From JBMZCV01 sp049613665 (GTDB taxonomy: Bacteria > Bacteroidota > Bacteroidia > Chitinophagales > UBA2359), in assembly GCA_049613665.1 (NCBI GenBank), contig JBMZCV010000128.1, positions 1 to 15,485 of the forward strand: a stretch of DNA of 15,485 nucleotides, read 5' to 3'. A program made the position numbers and the translations under genes. Below the pieces are notes generated by a model. That model saw only the letters and a list, made by a program, of their open reading frames with translations. It was not told the DNA's origin and did no database searches. How positions within the stretch are numbered: position 1 is the stretch's first letter; every line of letters begins with the position of its first letter. Positions 1-7,263 of the stretch are shown here, one piece after another.

Positions 1-654
1 GAAATAGAGGTTTTTATGAATGATGAAAAATTTATATTTGGTGGAATAACCAATGCAGACCCTATTTTGTTTATTAAACTAAAAGACGAAAACGGTATCA
101 ATACGGTAGGAAATGCCATTGGCCACGATATTACGGCTACGCTAGATGAAGATAATAATAATAGCGATATTTTGGTATTGAACAATTATTATAAAGCCAA
201 ACTAAATTCTTATCAAGAAGGCGAAGTTCGTTTTCCGTTGGCAGATTTGGAAACAGGTTTGCATACAATAAGCATAAAAGCGTGGGATGTTTTCAATCAA
301 TCGGGCAAGGCATATACCGAATTTGTGGTAGCCGAAAATGCAGAAATCGCTTTGCAAAATGTTCTAAATTATCCCAATCCATTTTTCGACCAAACCAGCT
401 TTTGGTTTGAACACAATAGAGCAGGCGACCAACTGACAGTTACCATTCAGATTATGTCGCTCTCTGGCCGAGTTGTCAAAACGATACAGGAAAACATTGT
501 GCCAGATGGCTTTCGTGTCAATGATATTCAATGGAATGGCTTAGATGAATTTGGAAATCGAATTGGCAGAGGAACGTATATTTACAAAATTATGGTGCGA
601 GGTTCTGACAACAAAACCGCTAGTGAAGTGCAAAAGCTCGTTATCTTAAAATAG
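1..654 (+). CDS. porU: PorU, T9SS sortase, C-terminal part (5' end outside window)
   Basis: This is the last 217 residues of PorU, the cell-surface cysteine peptidase of the type IX secretion system. PorU removes the C-terminal sorting domain of cargo proteins and attaches them to the outer membrane. The reading frame is open from base 1 (E-I-E-V-F before the first ATG at 16), so that ATG is internal. Recognition rests on the PorU-like stretch FMNDEKFIFGG, then DENGINTVGNAIGHDI, then the FlgD-like Ig/sorting-type domain starting at NYPNPF (visible residues 123-128) and ending in YKIMVRGSDNK...LVILK. The catalytic gingipain-like domain (His/Cys) lies outside the window and cannot be checked. 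From family knowledge, PorU keeps its own C-terminal domain. The gene ends with TAG and is followed 19 bases later by a strong terminator, so it is the last gene of its transcript. A PorV partner gene is not seen downstream. High confidence in the family. Confidence 0.9.
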   Translation, partial: EIEVFMNDEKFIFGGITNADPILFIKLKDENGINTVGNAIGHDITATLDEDNNNSDILVLNNYYKAKLNSYQEGEVRFPLADLETGLHTISIKAWDVFNQSGKAYTEFVVAENAEIALQNVLNYPNPFFDQTSFWFEHNRAGDQLTVTIQIMSLSGRVVKTIQENIVPDGFRVNDIQWNGLDEFGNRIGRGTYIYKIMVRGSDNKTASEVQKLVILK

Positions 655-673
655 CAAAAGTTTATTTTTTACA

Positions 674-723
674 AAAACAAAAAAGCAGTTTATCTTTCAT
701 TTGATAAACTGCTTTTTTGTTTT
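674..723. terminator. Perfect 21-bp hairpin terminator after porU
   Basis: The arms at 674-694 and 703-723 are perfect reverse complements (21 bp) around the 8-base loop TTTCATTT. The core is AGCAGTTTATC paired with GATAAACTGCT, with A-rich 5' and T-rich 3' flanks (CTTTTTTGTTTT). The form is that of a rho-independent terminator that could work in both directions. It lies 19 bases after the porU stop. The rest of the gap to 975 holds only a possible promoter. Confidence 0.85.
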
Positions 724-832
724 GAAGCTTATTTCTAAAAATGTAAATAACGGAATGATTAAACTATTGGTTGATAAACAGTATCTCAAATTTTAGAAAT
801 ATGAAATATCTTGAAACAAGTTTGTTGAAAAA

Positions 833-863
833 TTGGCAGAAAGCAGAAAGTTTGGTATTTTTA
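833..863 (+). promoter_or_regulatory. Possible Bacteroidota-type promoter for the M23 gene
   Basis: TTG at 833-835 is followed after 20 bases by TATTTTTA (856-863), one base off the -7 consensus TAnnTTTG. Transcription would start near 870. In this AT-rich gap such matches can arise by chance, so this is only a candidate. Confidence 0.3.
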
Positions 864-975
864 AGAGCAAAAAAATAAGTTTTTAATGCTTTTTAGAAAT
901 AAATTATTCATTTTGCACTTTATAATTAGACAACATTTTTTCAGAAAAAAACTTTCTCACAATCTAAGAAACGCC

Positions 976-2724
976 ATGCAAACACCGGCCAAAATACTTT
1001 TACTTTGCTGTTTAACCATTTTATGCACTTTCGCAAATATCGCTGAAACAAAAAATCAAGACATTTCCCAAACCTATCCGAAAGATTATTTTCGCTCACC
1101 ACTCGGTATTCCACTTCAACTCGCTGGAACGTTTGGCGAACTGCGTAACAATCATTTTCATGCAGGAATAGATTGCAAAACAGGTGGCCAACAAAACCTT
1201 AAATTGTATGCTGTTGCAGGTGGCTATGTGTCTCGTATCAAGACATCGCCACGAGGCTATGGAAATGCCTTGTATATCGACCATCCAAATGGTTTTACGA
1301 GCGTATATGCTCACCTCAAAAGCTTTAGCGGACACATCGGCGAGTATGTAGAACGTATGCAATATAACAATCAAAATTTTGAAATAGACGAAAAAGTGCC
1401 TCCAGGTTTGCTCTATGTAACAAAAAGCCAAGTTGTGGCAAGGTCTGGCAATACAGGAAGTTCGGCAGGGCCACACCTTCATTTCGAAATCAGAGATACG
1501 CATACTGAAGAAGCTTTAAATCCTTTGCTTTTTGGCCTAAAAGTGCCAGATAAGGTAAAACCGCAAATCAATCAGTTGGCGATTTATCAGTTTCAGGAAG
1601 GCTCTGAAAAATATGTGAAACAGAAAACAGTTAGCATAAAAGGTGCAACAGGAAAGTATAGTATTTCGCCAAAGCTCATTAAATTGGGTAGTTCTCGTGT
1701 GGGTTTAGGCCTAAAAACTTACGACAAACAAACAGGTGTGCATCATTTAAATGGCATTTATAGTTTGAAAATGTATGACAATGGCCAAGTGGTGTATGCT
1801 TTCAGAATGGAACGTATTTCTTTTGACGAAACCCGTTATTTGAATTGTCATATAGATTATGAAACCAAAAAAAGAGGTGGCGGTTTGATGCAAAAATGTT
1901 TTGCAGACCTTGGCAATCAACTGAATATATATCACGATGTAATAAATAGAGGAATTATAGATATTTCGGACGGCACGATTCACAACATCACTTTTGAGGT
2001 GGAAGATGTAGAACAAAATAAATCTACACTATCTTTTATGATACAATATGATGCAAATGCCTCGGCAGGAACATTCAAAGAAGCAGAACATGTCGCAAAA
2101 TTTAATTATAATACCGATAACATTTTTGAGAACGAAGACCTAAAAATATTTATGCCTTACGGTGCTTTATACAATGATATAGCGTTTGAATATGAAACGA
2201 AAATGCCTGCCGCAGAAGCCAATGTTTATTCACAATATCATTATTTGCACGATAGCAAAACACCTGTTCAAAAGTATTTTGATGTGAGTATCAAACCAAC
2301 TACTTTGCCTTACGAAATGTATGACAAAGCCATTATTGCATATAGCACGGCTGGCGGCCGCACAAAATCGCTTGGCGGCACTTGGGAAGGCAACTACTTA
2401 AAAGCAGAATCAAGAGAGTTTGGCAAATATTTTATTACGCTCGACAAAACTGCCCCTAGAGTGAAAGGCATTAATATTTCGAATGGCAAAAATATGAGCA
2501 AAAATACGCAAATTATTATGAGTATGACCGACAATTTATCGGGCATAGCGTCTTATAATGCCTACATCGACGACCAATGGATTTTGATGCACTATGACCA
2601 AAAATCGAACCGATTGCGATATTATTTCGATGACCATTGTAGCAAAGGCTCTCACACTTTCAAGCTCGTTGTGAAAGACGAAAGGCAAAACGAAAAGATT
2701 TATACAGCTAAGTTTATTCGATAA
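976..2724 (+). CDS. Secreted M23-family metallopeptidase with large C-terminal beta-rich region
   Basis: Probable zinc endopeptidase of the LytM/M23 family acting on peptidoglycan cross-bridges in the periplasm. I start it at 976 (582 residues) because MQTPAKILLLCCLTILCTFANIA reads as a normal signal peptide. An in-frame ATG at 886 would add 30 basic, hydrophobic residues before it. The peptidase domain covers about residues 35-185. HAGID supplies the zinc ligands H62 and D66, YAHL supplies H113, and GPHLHFEIRD supplies H167 and H169, so all five M23 active-site positions are present and the enzyme should be active. Residues ~190-582 have no catalytic motif that I recognise. The end (LDKTAPRV...DNLSGIASYNAYIDDQW...KLVVKDE) looks like an Ig-like beta-sandwich, as in other Bacteroidota M23 proteins. 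The gene stands alone, between the porU terminator and the convergent kmo gene. The substrate is unknown. Confidence 0.88.
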   Translation: MQTPAKILLLCCLTILCTFANIAETKNQDISQTYPKDYFRSPLGIPLQLAGTFGELRNNHFHAGIDCKTGGQQNLKLYAVAGGYVSRIKTSPRGYGNALYIDHPNGFTSVYAHLKSFSGHIGEYVERMQYNNQNFEIDEKVPPGLLYVTKSQVVARSGNTGSSAGPHLHFEIRDTHTEEALNPLLFGLKVPDKVKPQINQLAIYQFQEGSEKYVKQKTVSIKGATGKYSISPKLIKLGSSRVGLGLKTYDKQTGVHHLNGIYSLKMYDNGQVVYAFRMERISFDETRYLNCHIDYETKKRGGGLMQKCFADLGNQLNIYHDVINRGIIDISDGTIHNITFEVEDVEQNKSTLSFMIQYDANASAGTFKEAEHVAKFNYNTDNIFENEDLKIFMPYGALYNDIAFEYETKMPAAEANVYSQYHYLHDSKTPVQKYFDVSIKPTTLPYEMYDKAIIAYSTAGGRTKSLGGTWEGNYLKAESREFGKYFITLDKTAPRVKGINISNGKNMSKNTQIIMSMTDNLSGIASYNAYIDDQWILMHYDQKSNRLRYYFDDHCSKGSHTFKLVVKDERQNEKIYTAKFIR

Positions 2725-2802
2725 AAAATACTGCAATCTAAGTTTTTCAAAAATAGTGCTGATTTGTTTAAACCAGATAAATTCAAGCTGTTTTTCTAAT
2801 AA

Positions 2803-3039
2803 AAAAATGACATATTTTTCTAGCTAAGTGACAGCAAAAAAATAAGTTCACGATTTGAGGCAGAGATTTTTTGAGTTACAAGGCGAAAAACACAGTCATA
2901 GCCATAGCTACGGCGAGGCTTTTCAACGAAGTAGGTCAGAAAATGTCAAACGCAAATAAGGAAGTTATTTTTTGAGCGTTACTAAGTGACAGAGATAAAA
3001 CATTATAAACTGTCGCTTTTTTAGAAATATGTCATTTTT
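2803..3039. repeat. Interrupted palindrome (likely bidirectional terminator) between convergent genes
   Basis: The ends at 2803-2834 and 3010-3039 are inverted copies. Both begin, reading inward, with AAAAATGACATATTT (15 identical bases), then CTA and A-rich bases, and finish with GACAG. The flanking T/A runs and the position between the stops of the M23 gene (+) and kmo (-) suit a bidirectional terminator. Without the inner 2835-2992 segment the two arms would enclose a loop of only about 16-17 bases. The gap 2725-3150 has no gene. Confidence 0.6.
2835..2981. mobile_element. MITE-like ~147-bp insertion flanked by an 11-bp direct repeat
   Basis: The segment is bracketed by the exact direct repeat CTAAGTGACAG at 2824-2834 and 2982-2992, which looks like a target-site duplication. 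Just inside are inverted ends: CAAAAAAATAAGTTC (2835-2849) against the complement of GAAGTTATTTTTTGAG (2961-2976), with one mismatch and one gap. The interior is less AT-rich than the surrounding gap and has no ORF. It includes GTTACAAGGCGAAAAACAC and CATAGCCATAGCTACGGCG, a type of sequence that I associate, from memory only, with dispersed intergenic repeats in Bacteroidota. The exact ends are uncertain because the inverted similarity partly continues into the direct repeats. Confidence 0.5.
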
Positions 3040-3079
3040 AATCGCTTCTAAGTAGTCAGACAAAAATAAATATACATCT

Positions 3080-3154
3080 CGTTGAAGCTAACACACTGAA
3101 CATCAATGCGTTAGCAACGAATTGACCGTTTATTAAATAGTGCTTGGCACTTAA
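3080..3154 (+). repeat. Dispersed intergenic repeat, copy C, with hairpin
   Basis: The core TATTAAATAGTGCTTGGCAC (3131-3150) nearly matches 13862-13881 and is related to 10733-10754. It runs up to and overlaps the kmo stop codon (3151-3153). Upstream, CGTTgaaGCTAAC (3080-3092) pairs with GTTAGCAACG (3110-3119) around a 17-base loop. The hairpin might end kmo transcription, but no good T-run follows it on the minus strand. Confidence 0.5.
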
Positions 3155-4509
3155 ACATGCTCCATTTTAACGATTAACTCCGCAAAATATTCATCTAATT
3201 CTCCTGTATGCCATCTTGTTTCAATATTTTCTATGTTCATGATTTTCTCAAACATAGCATCTTGCTTTTTGCCCAAACTCAAAGCCTCCGAGTAGCGAAC
3301 ATGACTAAAAGTAACGAGCGAATAAAGTGGCAAAAAATTAGGGAATTTGCTGTGTAGATATTTAGCTATTTTTTTTCTAAGCAAAAATTTTGGGTCAGCA
3401 ACGCTATCACGCATTTCAACGAAATTTCGCAAGGCTAAATCAGCAATCGCATTGGCATCTGGAATGCGTAGTTTTTCAAATTCTTCCAAAACGACATTCC
3501 AATTTACGCCATTTTCATTGCTATATTTCTCTAAAATTTGATTGAACACATAACAATCTTCAAAGCCAGAGTTCATGCCTTGCCCATAAAATGGCACGAT
3601 AGCATGAGAAGCATCGCCAATAATTCCTATTCTATGGCCATAAGACCAAGGGTTGCAGCGAATAGTGACGAGTGAGGAAGTTGGGTTTTCAAAGAAATCT
3701 TGTATTAATGTAGGCATTAGAGGCACGGCAGACGCAAAATAGGTGTTGAAAAAATCTTTTACATCGGCTTCAGTCTGCAAGCACTCGAAAGATGGGTCTC
3801 CCTCGAAAGCCAAAAACAAAGTGCAAGTGAAACTGCCATCGAGGTTTGGCAAGGCAATAAGCATAAAATTTTTGCGTGGCCAAATATGTAGTGCATGTTT
3901 TTCTATCAGAAAACTACCATTTTCGCCTGCTGGTATCGTCAATTCCTTGTAGCCATGAGGCAAATATTCTTGTGCATAATTGAATCGGCTAGTTCGTTGT
4001 AGGCTGCTTCTCACGGCCGAAAAAGCACCATCAGCTCCCATGATTAAATTTGGTTGAAGAGCTATTTTTTCGCCATTTTTTGATGTAAGTTCTATTTTGT
4101 TTTCTTTGAGATTGATGCCACTACATTTGCTATCGAATTGCAAATTTACATTGTCGTAGCTCTCGGCAGTGTCCATCAAAATACGATTTAGTTCGGCACG
4201 AGACACCGAATAAATAGCTTGTTTGGCTTTGCCGTAAGACTGATATGCTGTTGTGCCATCTATGTTATGAATCATGCGACCATACATCGGAATAGCGATA
4301 GGTTTTATTTTTTCTGACACTTCTACGGCATCTAAAGCTTGCCAACCTCTATCGCTCAAAGCCAAATTGATAGACCGACCACCATCGGTTTCTAGCTTTC
4401 GCATATCGGCTCTTCGCTCAAAAACATCAACATCAAAGCCTTTTTTGGCCAAATAAATAGCGAGCAAAGAACCTACTAAGCCTGCTCCTGCAATAGTGAT
4501 ATGTTGCAT
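3151..4509 (-). CDS. kmo: Kynurenine 3-monooxygenase (FAD-dependent)
   Basis: This flavoprotein hydroxylates L-kynurenine to 3-hydroxykynurenine with NADPH and O2. The reaction belongs to tryptophan breakdown and, in bacteria that have the rest of the pathway, to quinolinate/NAD synthesis. The 452 residues match the length of bacterial KMOs. Visible are the Rossmann FAD motif GAGLVG (8-13) with acidic E31 ending strand 2, the KMO-typical GGRSINLALSDRG (43-55), MYGRMIH (75-81), the GADGAFSAVR segment (158-167), HIWPR...DGSFTCTLF (208-232) and the second FAD motif GDASHAIVPFYGQG (298-311). The ATG is preceded by AGAGG at a 5-base spacing, which supports this start. No other kynurenine-pathway gene (TDO, kynureninase, HAAO) is nearby. 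hflX upstream has its own terminator, so kmo is probably transcribed alone. Confidence 0.93.
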   Translation of the reverse strand: MQHITIAGAGLVGSLLAIYLAKKGFDVDVFERRADMRKLETDGGRSINLALSDRGWQALDAVEVSEKIKPIAIPMYGRMIHNIDGTTAYQSYGKAKQAIYSVSRAELNRILMDTAESYDNVNLQFDSKCSGINLKENKIELTSKNGEKIALQPNLIMGADGAFSAVRSSLQRTSRFNYAQEYLPHGYKELTIPAGENGSFLIEKHALHIWPRKNFMLIALPNLDGSFTCTLFLAFEGDPSFECLQTEADVKDFFNTYFASAVPLMPTLIQDFFENPTSSLVTIRCNPWSYGHRIGIIGDASHAIVPFYGQGMNSGFEDCYVFNQILEKYSNENGVNWNVVLEEFEKLRIPDANAIADLALRNFVEMRDSVADPKFLLRKKIAKYLHSKFPNFLPLYSLVTFSHVRYSEALSLGKKQDAMFEKIMNIENIETRWHTGELDEYFAELIVKMEHV

Positions 4510-4514
4510 TTTGT

Positions 4515-4519
4515 CCTCT
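4515..4519 (-). promoter_or_regulatory. Shine-Dalgarno-like RBS of kmo
   Basis: The minus strand reads AGAGG, five bases, then ATG. This is the only clear purine-rich ribosome-binding site that I find in the window, where most starts lack one. Confidence 0.5.
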
Positions 4520-4530
4520 TTTTTGATTTT

Positions 4531-4553
4531 TTAAGTAGTGCTTGGTATTTTAG
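4531..4553 (+). repeat. Short, diverged copy D of the dispersed intergenic repeat
   Basis: TTAAGTAGTGCTTGGTATTT resembles the core TTAAATAGTGCTTGGCACTT of copy C (about three differences). Only the core is preserved, in the short gap before kmo, so chance is possible. Confidence 0.3.
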
Positions 4554-4561
4554 TAAAAAAA

Positions 4562-4624
4562 AGGCTGTTTAAATTTCATTTCAATTTGAAGCGTCCTCCA
4601 AAAAAAATAAAATTTAAACAGCCT
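4562..4624 (-). terminator. hflX terminator
   Basis: AGGCTGTTTAAATTT (4562-4576) pairs perfectly with AAATTTAAACAGCCT (4610-4624). Read on the minus strand, the stem is followed directly by a run of eight T. It lies 14 bases after the hflX stop codon. The 33-base loop is unusually long for an intrinsic terminator. Confidence 0.75.
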
Positions 4625-4638
4625 ATTATATCATATTT

Positions 4639-5844
4639 TTAATAATAAAACGATGTGCGATAAGGGTAGCGAATTTGATATTGCGTTGTTACTTTTTCAA
4701 GTATCGTTGCTTTCAACTCATCGATATTTTCATTGTTGGTAGCCGAAATAAAAGCACAATTGCCATCGGTTTTCTTTATCCACGTTTCCTTTAGGTCGTT
4801 CAAAATTTCGGTTTTTACTTCCTCCTCCAAATACTCGTCAAAGTATTTTTTGCGATATAAATCCATTTTATTGAACACCACAAAAGTCGGTTTGTCAGCT
4901 ACTTTCAGCTCTGCCAGCGTTTGATTGACGACTTCTAGTTGCTCTTCAAATTGTGGATGCGAAATATCGACAATGTGTAGCAAAATATCGGATTCTCGCA
5001 CTTCGTCGAGCGTAGATTTGAAACTTTCGATAAGATTATGCGGCAGCTTTCGGATAAAACCAACCGTATCTGAAAGCAAAAAAGGCGTTTGCCCAATTAC
5101 TACTTTTCTAACCGTTGTATCGAGGGTTGCAAACAATTTATTTTCGACAAACACATCAGACTTGCTCATCAGCGTCATCAAAGTAGATTTGCCAACATTG
5201 GTGTAGCCTACTAGCGAAACTCGTATCAATTGATTTCGACGTTTTCGCATTGTTGTATTTTGCTTGTCGATTTTTTCTAGCTTGTCTTTCAACGTACTAA
5301 TTTTATCACGCACAATACGGCGGTCAGTCTCAATTTCTTGCTCACCAGGCCCACGCATTCCGATACCACCACGTTGTCGTTCAAGGTGAGTCCAAAGACC
5401 ACGCAAACGAGGCAAAAGATATTGCATTTGAGCGAGTTCTACTTGTGCTTTTGCCTGTGCTGTTTGAGCTCTTCGAGCAAAAATATCAAGTATCAAAAAG
5501 CTTCTATCCACGACTTTGCATTTCAAGGCTTCTTCCAAAATATTTTGCTGTTTTGGGCTTAAATCATCGTCAAAAATGACTAAATCTATTTCTTTGGCAG
5601 CAACATATTCGCAAATTTCCTCCAATTTTCCTTTTCCTACAAAAGTGCGAGAGTGAGGATGTGGCAAACGTTGTTTGAAATGTTTTAGCACTTGAGCACC
5701 TGCGGTTTGGGCCAAAAAAGCGAGTTCATCTAAGTATTCATCTAATTTTTCTTCTTGTTGTCTAGGCAAAAGTATGCCTACTAATATGGCTTTTTCAACG
5801 ACTGCATCATTTGTCGTTTTCGTTAATTTAACGTATCCTTTCAA
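4639..5844 (-). CDS. hflX: Ribosome-associated GTPase HflX (TTG start)
   Basis: HflX binds the 50S subunit, splits stalled or stressed 70S ribosomes and hydrolyses GTP. The 401-residue protein has the HflX N-terminal domain (about 15-195, with GKGKLEEI 70-77 and RGPGEQEIETDRR 164-176) followed by a TRAFAC GTPase domain. The G motifs are G1 GYTNVGKS (213-220), G2 Thr in DTTVRK (242-247), G3 DTVGFIRKLP (259-268), G4 NKMD (325-328) and G5 ISA (366-368). All key residues are present. No in-frame ATG exists between the upstream stop codon and residue 1, and the next internal Met is residue 140, inside the HflX domain. The start must therefore be non-ATG, and TTG at 5844-5842 fits best. It is probably a single-gene transcript ending at the terminator before kmo. 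Confidence 0.93.
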   Translation of the reverse strand: MKGYVKLTKTTNDAVVEKAILVGILLPRQQEEKLDEYLDELAFLAQTAGAQVLKHFKQRLPHPHSRTFVGKGKLEEICEYVAAKEIDLVIFDDDLSPKQQNILEEALKCKVVDRSFLILDIFARRAQTAQAKAQVELAQMQYLLPRLRGLWTHLERQRGGIGMRGPGEQEIETDRRIVRDKISTLKDKLEKIDKQNTTMRKRRNQLIRVSLVGYTNVGKSTLMTLMSKSDVFVENKLFATLDTTVRKVVIGQTPFLLSDTVGFIRKLPHNLIESFKSTLDEVRESDILLHIVDISHPQFEEQLEVVNQTLAELKVADKPTFVVFNKMDLYRKKYFDEYLEEEVKTEILNDLKETWIKKTDGNCAFISATNNENIDELKATILEKVTTQYQIRYPYRTSFYY

Positions 5845-6027
5845 AATATACTGATTTTTATTTTTTGTACTTATATGGCTCTTTTACAAATTTTACAGTA
5901 GCTTATTATAGTATTGTTTATAAAAAAGAAATCATGACTATAGATATGTTATCTCTTTGAGATAAATTTATTCCGTAAAATTTTGGGTTGAGCCTATTTT
6001 ATTAATAATGAGGCTTAGGTGAGAACA
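5845..6027. other. Gene-free stretch upstream of hflX
   Basis: No convincing ORF is present. It must contain the hflX promoter (minus strand), but I find no clean TAnnTTTG box; the nearest is TAAAATTTG, with one extra base. A perfect small hairpin, TTATCTC-TTT-GAGATAA, lies at 5949-5965. AGCCT (5991-5995) and AGGCT (6011-6015) form a weak inverted pair just before the tandem repeats. Confidence 0.4.
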
Positions 6028-6250
6028 GTTTTTAGAAATTAGTAATCCACATGATTATATTCATATTTTTATGAAATGAAAAAAATAAAATTAAAACTTT
6101 TAGTAAAAACCGTTTTTAGAAATTAGTAATCCACATGATTATATTCATATTTTTATGAAATGAAAAAAAATAAAATTAAAACTTTTAGTAAAAAACCATT
6201 TTTAGAAATTAGTAATCCACATGATAAGAGATTTTTTATATGAAATGAAG
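6028..6250. repeat. Tandem 84-86 bp repeat, two full copies and one partial
   Basis: The unit starts (G/A)TTTTTAGAAATTAGTAAT at 6028, 6112 and 6198. Copies 1 and 2 are identical except for two single-A length differences in A-runs (periods 84 and 86). Copy 3 is identical for its first ~26 bases, then diverges and resembles the unit again at ATGAAATGAA (6240-6249). Each full unit holds a small dyad, TTCATA-TTTT-TATGAA. No ORF crosses it. It lies between the starts of hflX and the 3' end of the PPIase gene, both on the minus strand. Confidence 0.85.
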
Positions 6251-6266
6251 AAAGATGGCAGGAAAG

Positions 6267-6286
6267 GAATAGGTATTACCCTATTC
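6267..6286 (-). terminator. Possible weak hairpin terminator after the PPIase gene
   Basis: GAATAGG (6267-6273) and CCTATTC (6280-6286) form a 7-bp stem with a 6-base loop, 36 bases after the PPIase stop. On the minus strand the following bases are CTTTCC rather than a clean T-run, so function is doubtful. Confidence 0.35.
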
Positions 6287-6322
6287 AATAAGCCAAACAT
6301 TTAAAACGTAAAGAAAGTTCCT

Positions 6323-7000
6323 TTACTCTGTTATTATTTTGATATTTTTGATGCTAATATCTTCTATTGGCCGATTATTATTGCCTTTTTTCGCTGCCGC
6401 AATTTTTTCTAAGACATCTAAGCCTGCTGTTATTTCGCCAAAAACACTATAATTGCCATCTAAGTGAGGCGTGCCACCAATCGTTTGATAAGCTTGCTTT
6501 TGCTCTTCTGTTAGGTTCAAACCTTTCTTTTTTGCTAAAGTTTCTAGTGCTTTTGCATCATATTTTTTGCCCGTTACGATAAAAAATTGCGAACCTGAAG
6601 ACTCTTGATTTGGATTTTCGGCATCTCCTAATCTAGCAGCCGACAGCACACCTTTTTTGTGAAACAACTTGCCCGAAAACTCGGCAGGAATAGTGTAATC
6701 TGTGCCACCATTTCCCAAAACAGCATCTGCTTTGGCATTGCGAGAATCTGGGTCGCCTGTTTGCACCATAAAATCTTGGATAACTCTATGAAATAGCAGA
6801 CCATCATAAAAACCGCTTTCAATGAGTTTTACGAAATTGTCACGATGTTGTGGCGTTTCATCATACAACTTGATACGAATATCGCCAGCACTTGTGCTGA
6901 TAAGTGCTTGATAGTTTTTGGGCAATACATTTTCACAAGAGAAAAAAGAAGTGCTAACAACAAGCAATAAAAAGATGACTAATATATTAAAGTGTTTCAT
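6323..7000 (-). CDS. Cyclophilin-type peptidyl-prolyl isomerase, predicted lipoprotein
   Basis: Catalyses cis-trans isomerisation of prolyl bonds, probably as a periplasmic, membrane-anchored folding helper. The N-terminus is a lipoprotein signal peptide ending SFFSC, with the acylated Cys at residue 22. The cyclophilin fold runs from about residue 33 to 223. Recognisable parts are LLFHRVIQDFMVQTGDP (68-84), which includes catalytic Arg72, then GSQFFI (136-141) and LDGNYSVFGEI (180-190). About 30 residues rich in Lys/Glu (145-176) lengthen the loop between GSQFFI and LDGNYSVFGEI compared with minimal cyclophilins such as E. coli PpiB; this is common in Bacteroidota homologues as I recall them. 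The total of 225 residues agrees. It lies downstream of the carboxypeptidase-like gene on the same strand, but 263 bases and a large hairpin separate them, so they are probably independent. Confidence 0.9.
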   Translation of the reverse strand: MKHFNILVIFLLLVVSTSFFSCENVLPKNYQALISTSAGDIRIKLYDETPQHRDNFVKLIESGFYDGLLFHRVIQDFMVQTGDPDSRNAKADAVLGNGGTDYTIPAEFSGKLFHKKGVLSAARLGDAENPNQESSGSQFFIVTGKKYDAKALETLAKKKGLNLTEEQKQAYQTIGGTPHLDGNYSVFGEITAGLDVLEKIAAAKKGNNNRPIEDISIKNIKIITE

Positions 7001-7061
7001 TTTTTGTAAGGTATTTTATTTCAATAGTTCGGACATTTATACATTTTTTTATCAAAGTTTT

Positions 7062-7140
7062 AAACATACTATTTTTTTTAGGCTAAGGCGGCCAATATTT
7101 GCAAATTTAATGGCCTTTTGAACTGAAAAATAGTATGTTT
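7062..7140. terminator. Nested inverted repeats between PPIase and upstream gene
   Basis: AAACATACTATTTTT (7062-7076) pairs perfectly with AAAAATAGTATGTTT (7126-7140). Inside the 49-base interval a second stem, GGCCA (7090-7094) with TGGCC (7111-7115), can form. It could terminate the gene at 7264-7917 or act as a regulatory RNA structure ahead of the PPIase gene. The lack of a T-run directly outside makes the terminator call uncertain. Confidence 0.5.
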
Positions 7141-7263
7141 CCCTTGCCAAAAGGAGTTTTTTTATTAAACTGAAAATTGTTATAAAAAATGTCAGAACCA
7201 TTGTTATTTAACAAAATCAGCAATGAAACTACATTATTTCTTGCAAAAAATCTAAACTTACTG

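Noticed and set aside
886..975. 30-residue N-terminal extension of the M23 peptidase from the ATG at 886
   Set aside because: It would put a basic, hydrophobic segment before a normal signal peptide; the ATG at 976 gives a standard secreted protein.
1096..1503. 135-codon minus-strand ORF inside the M23 gene
   Set aside because: It is antisense to the catalytic domain with its conserved zinc ligands; a shadow frame.
2835..2981. Small RNA or tRNA-like gene in the M23-kmo gap
   Set aside because: No cloverleaf or promoter and T-run pair is visible; inverted ends and the flanking direct repeat fit a mobile repeat better.
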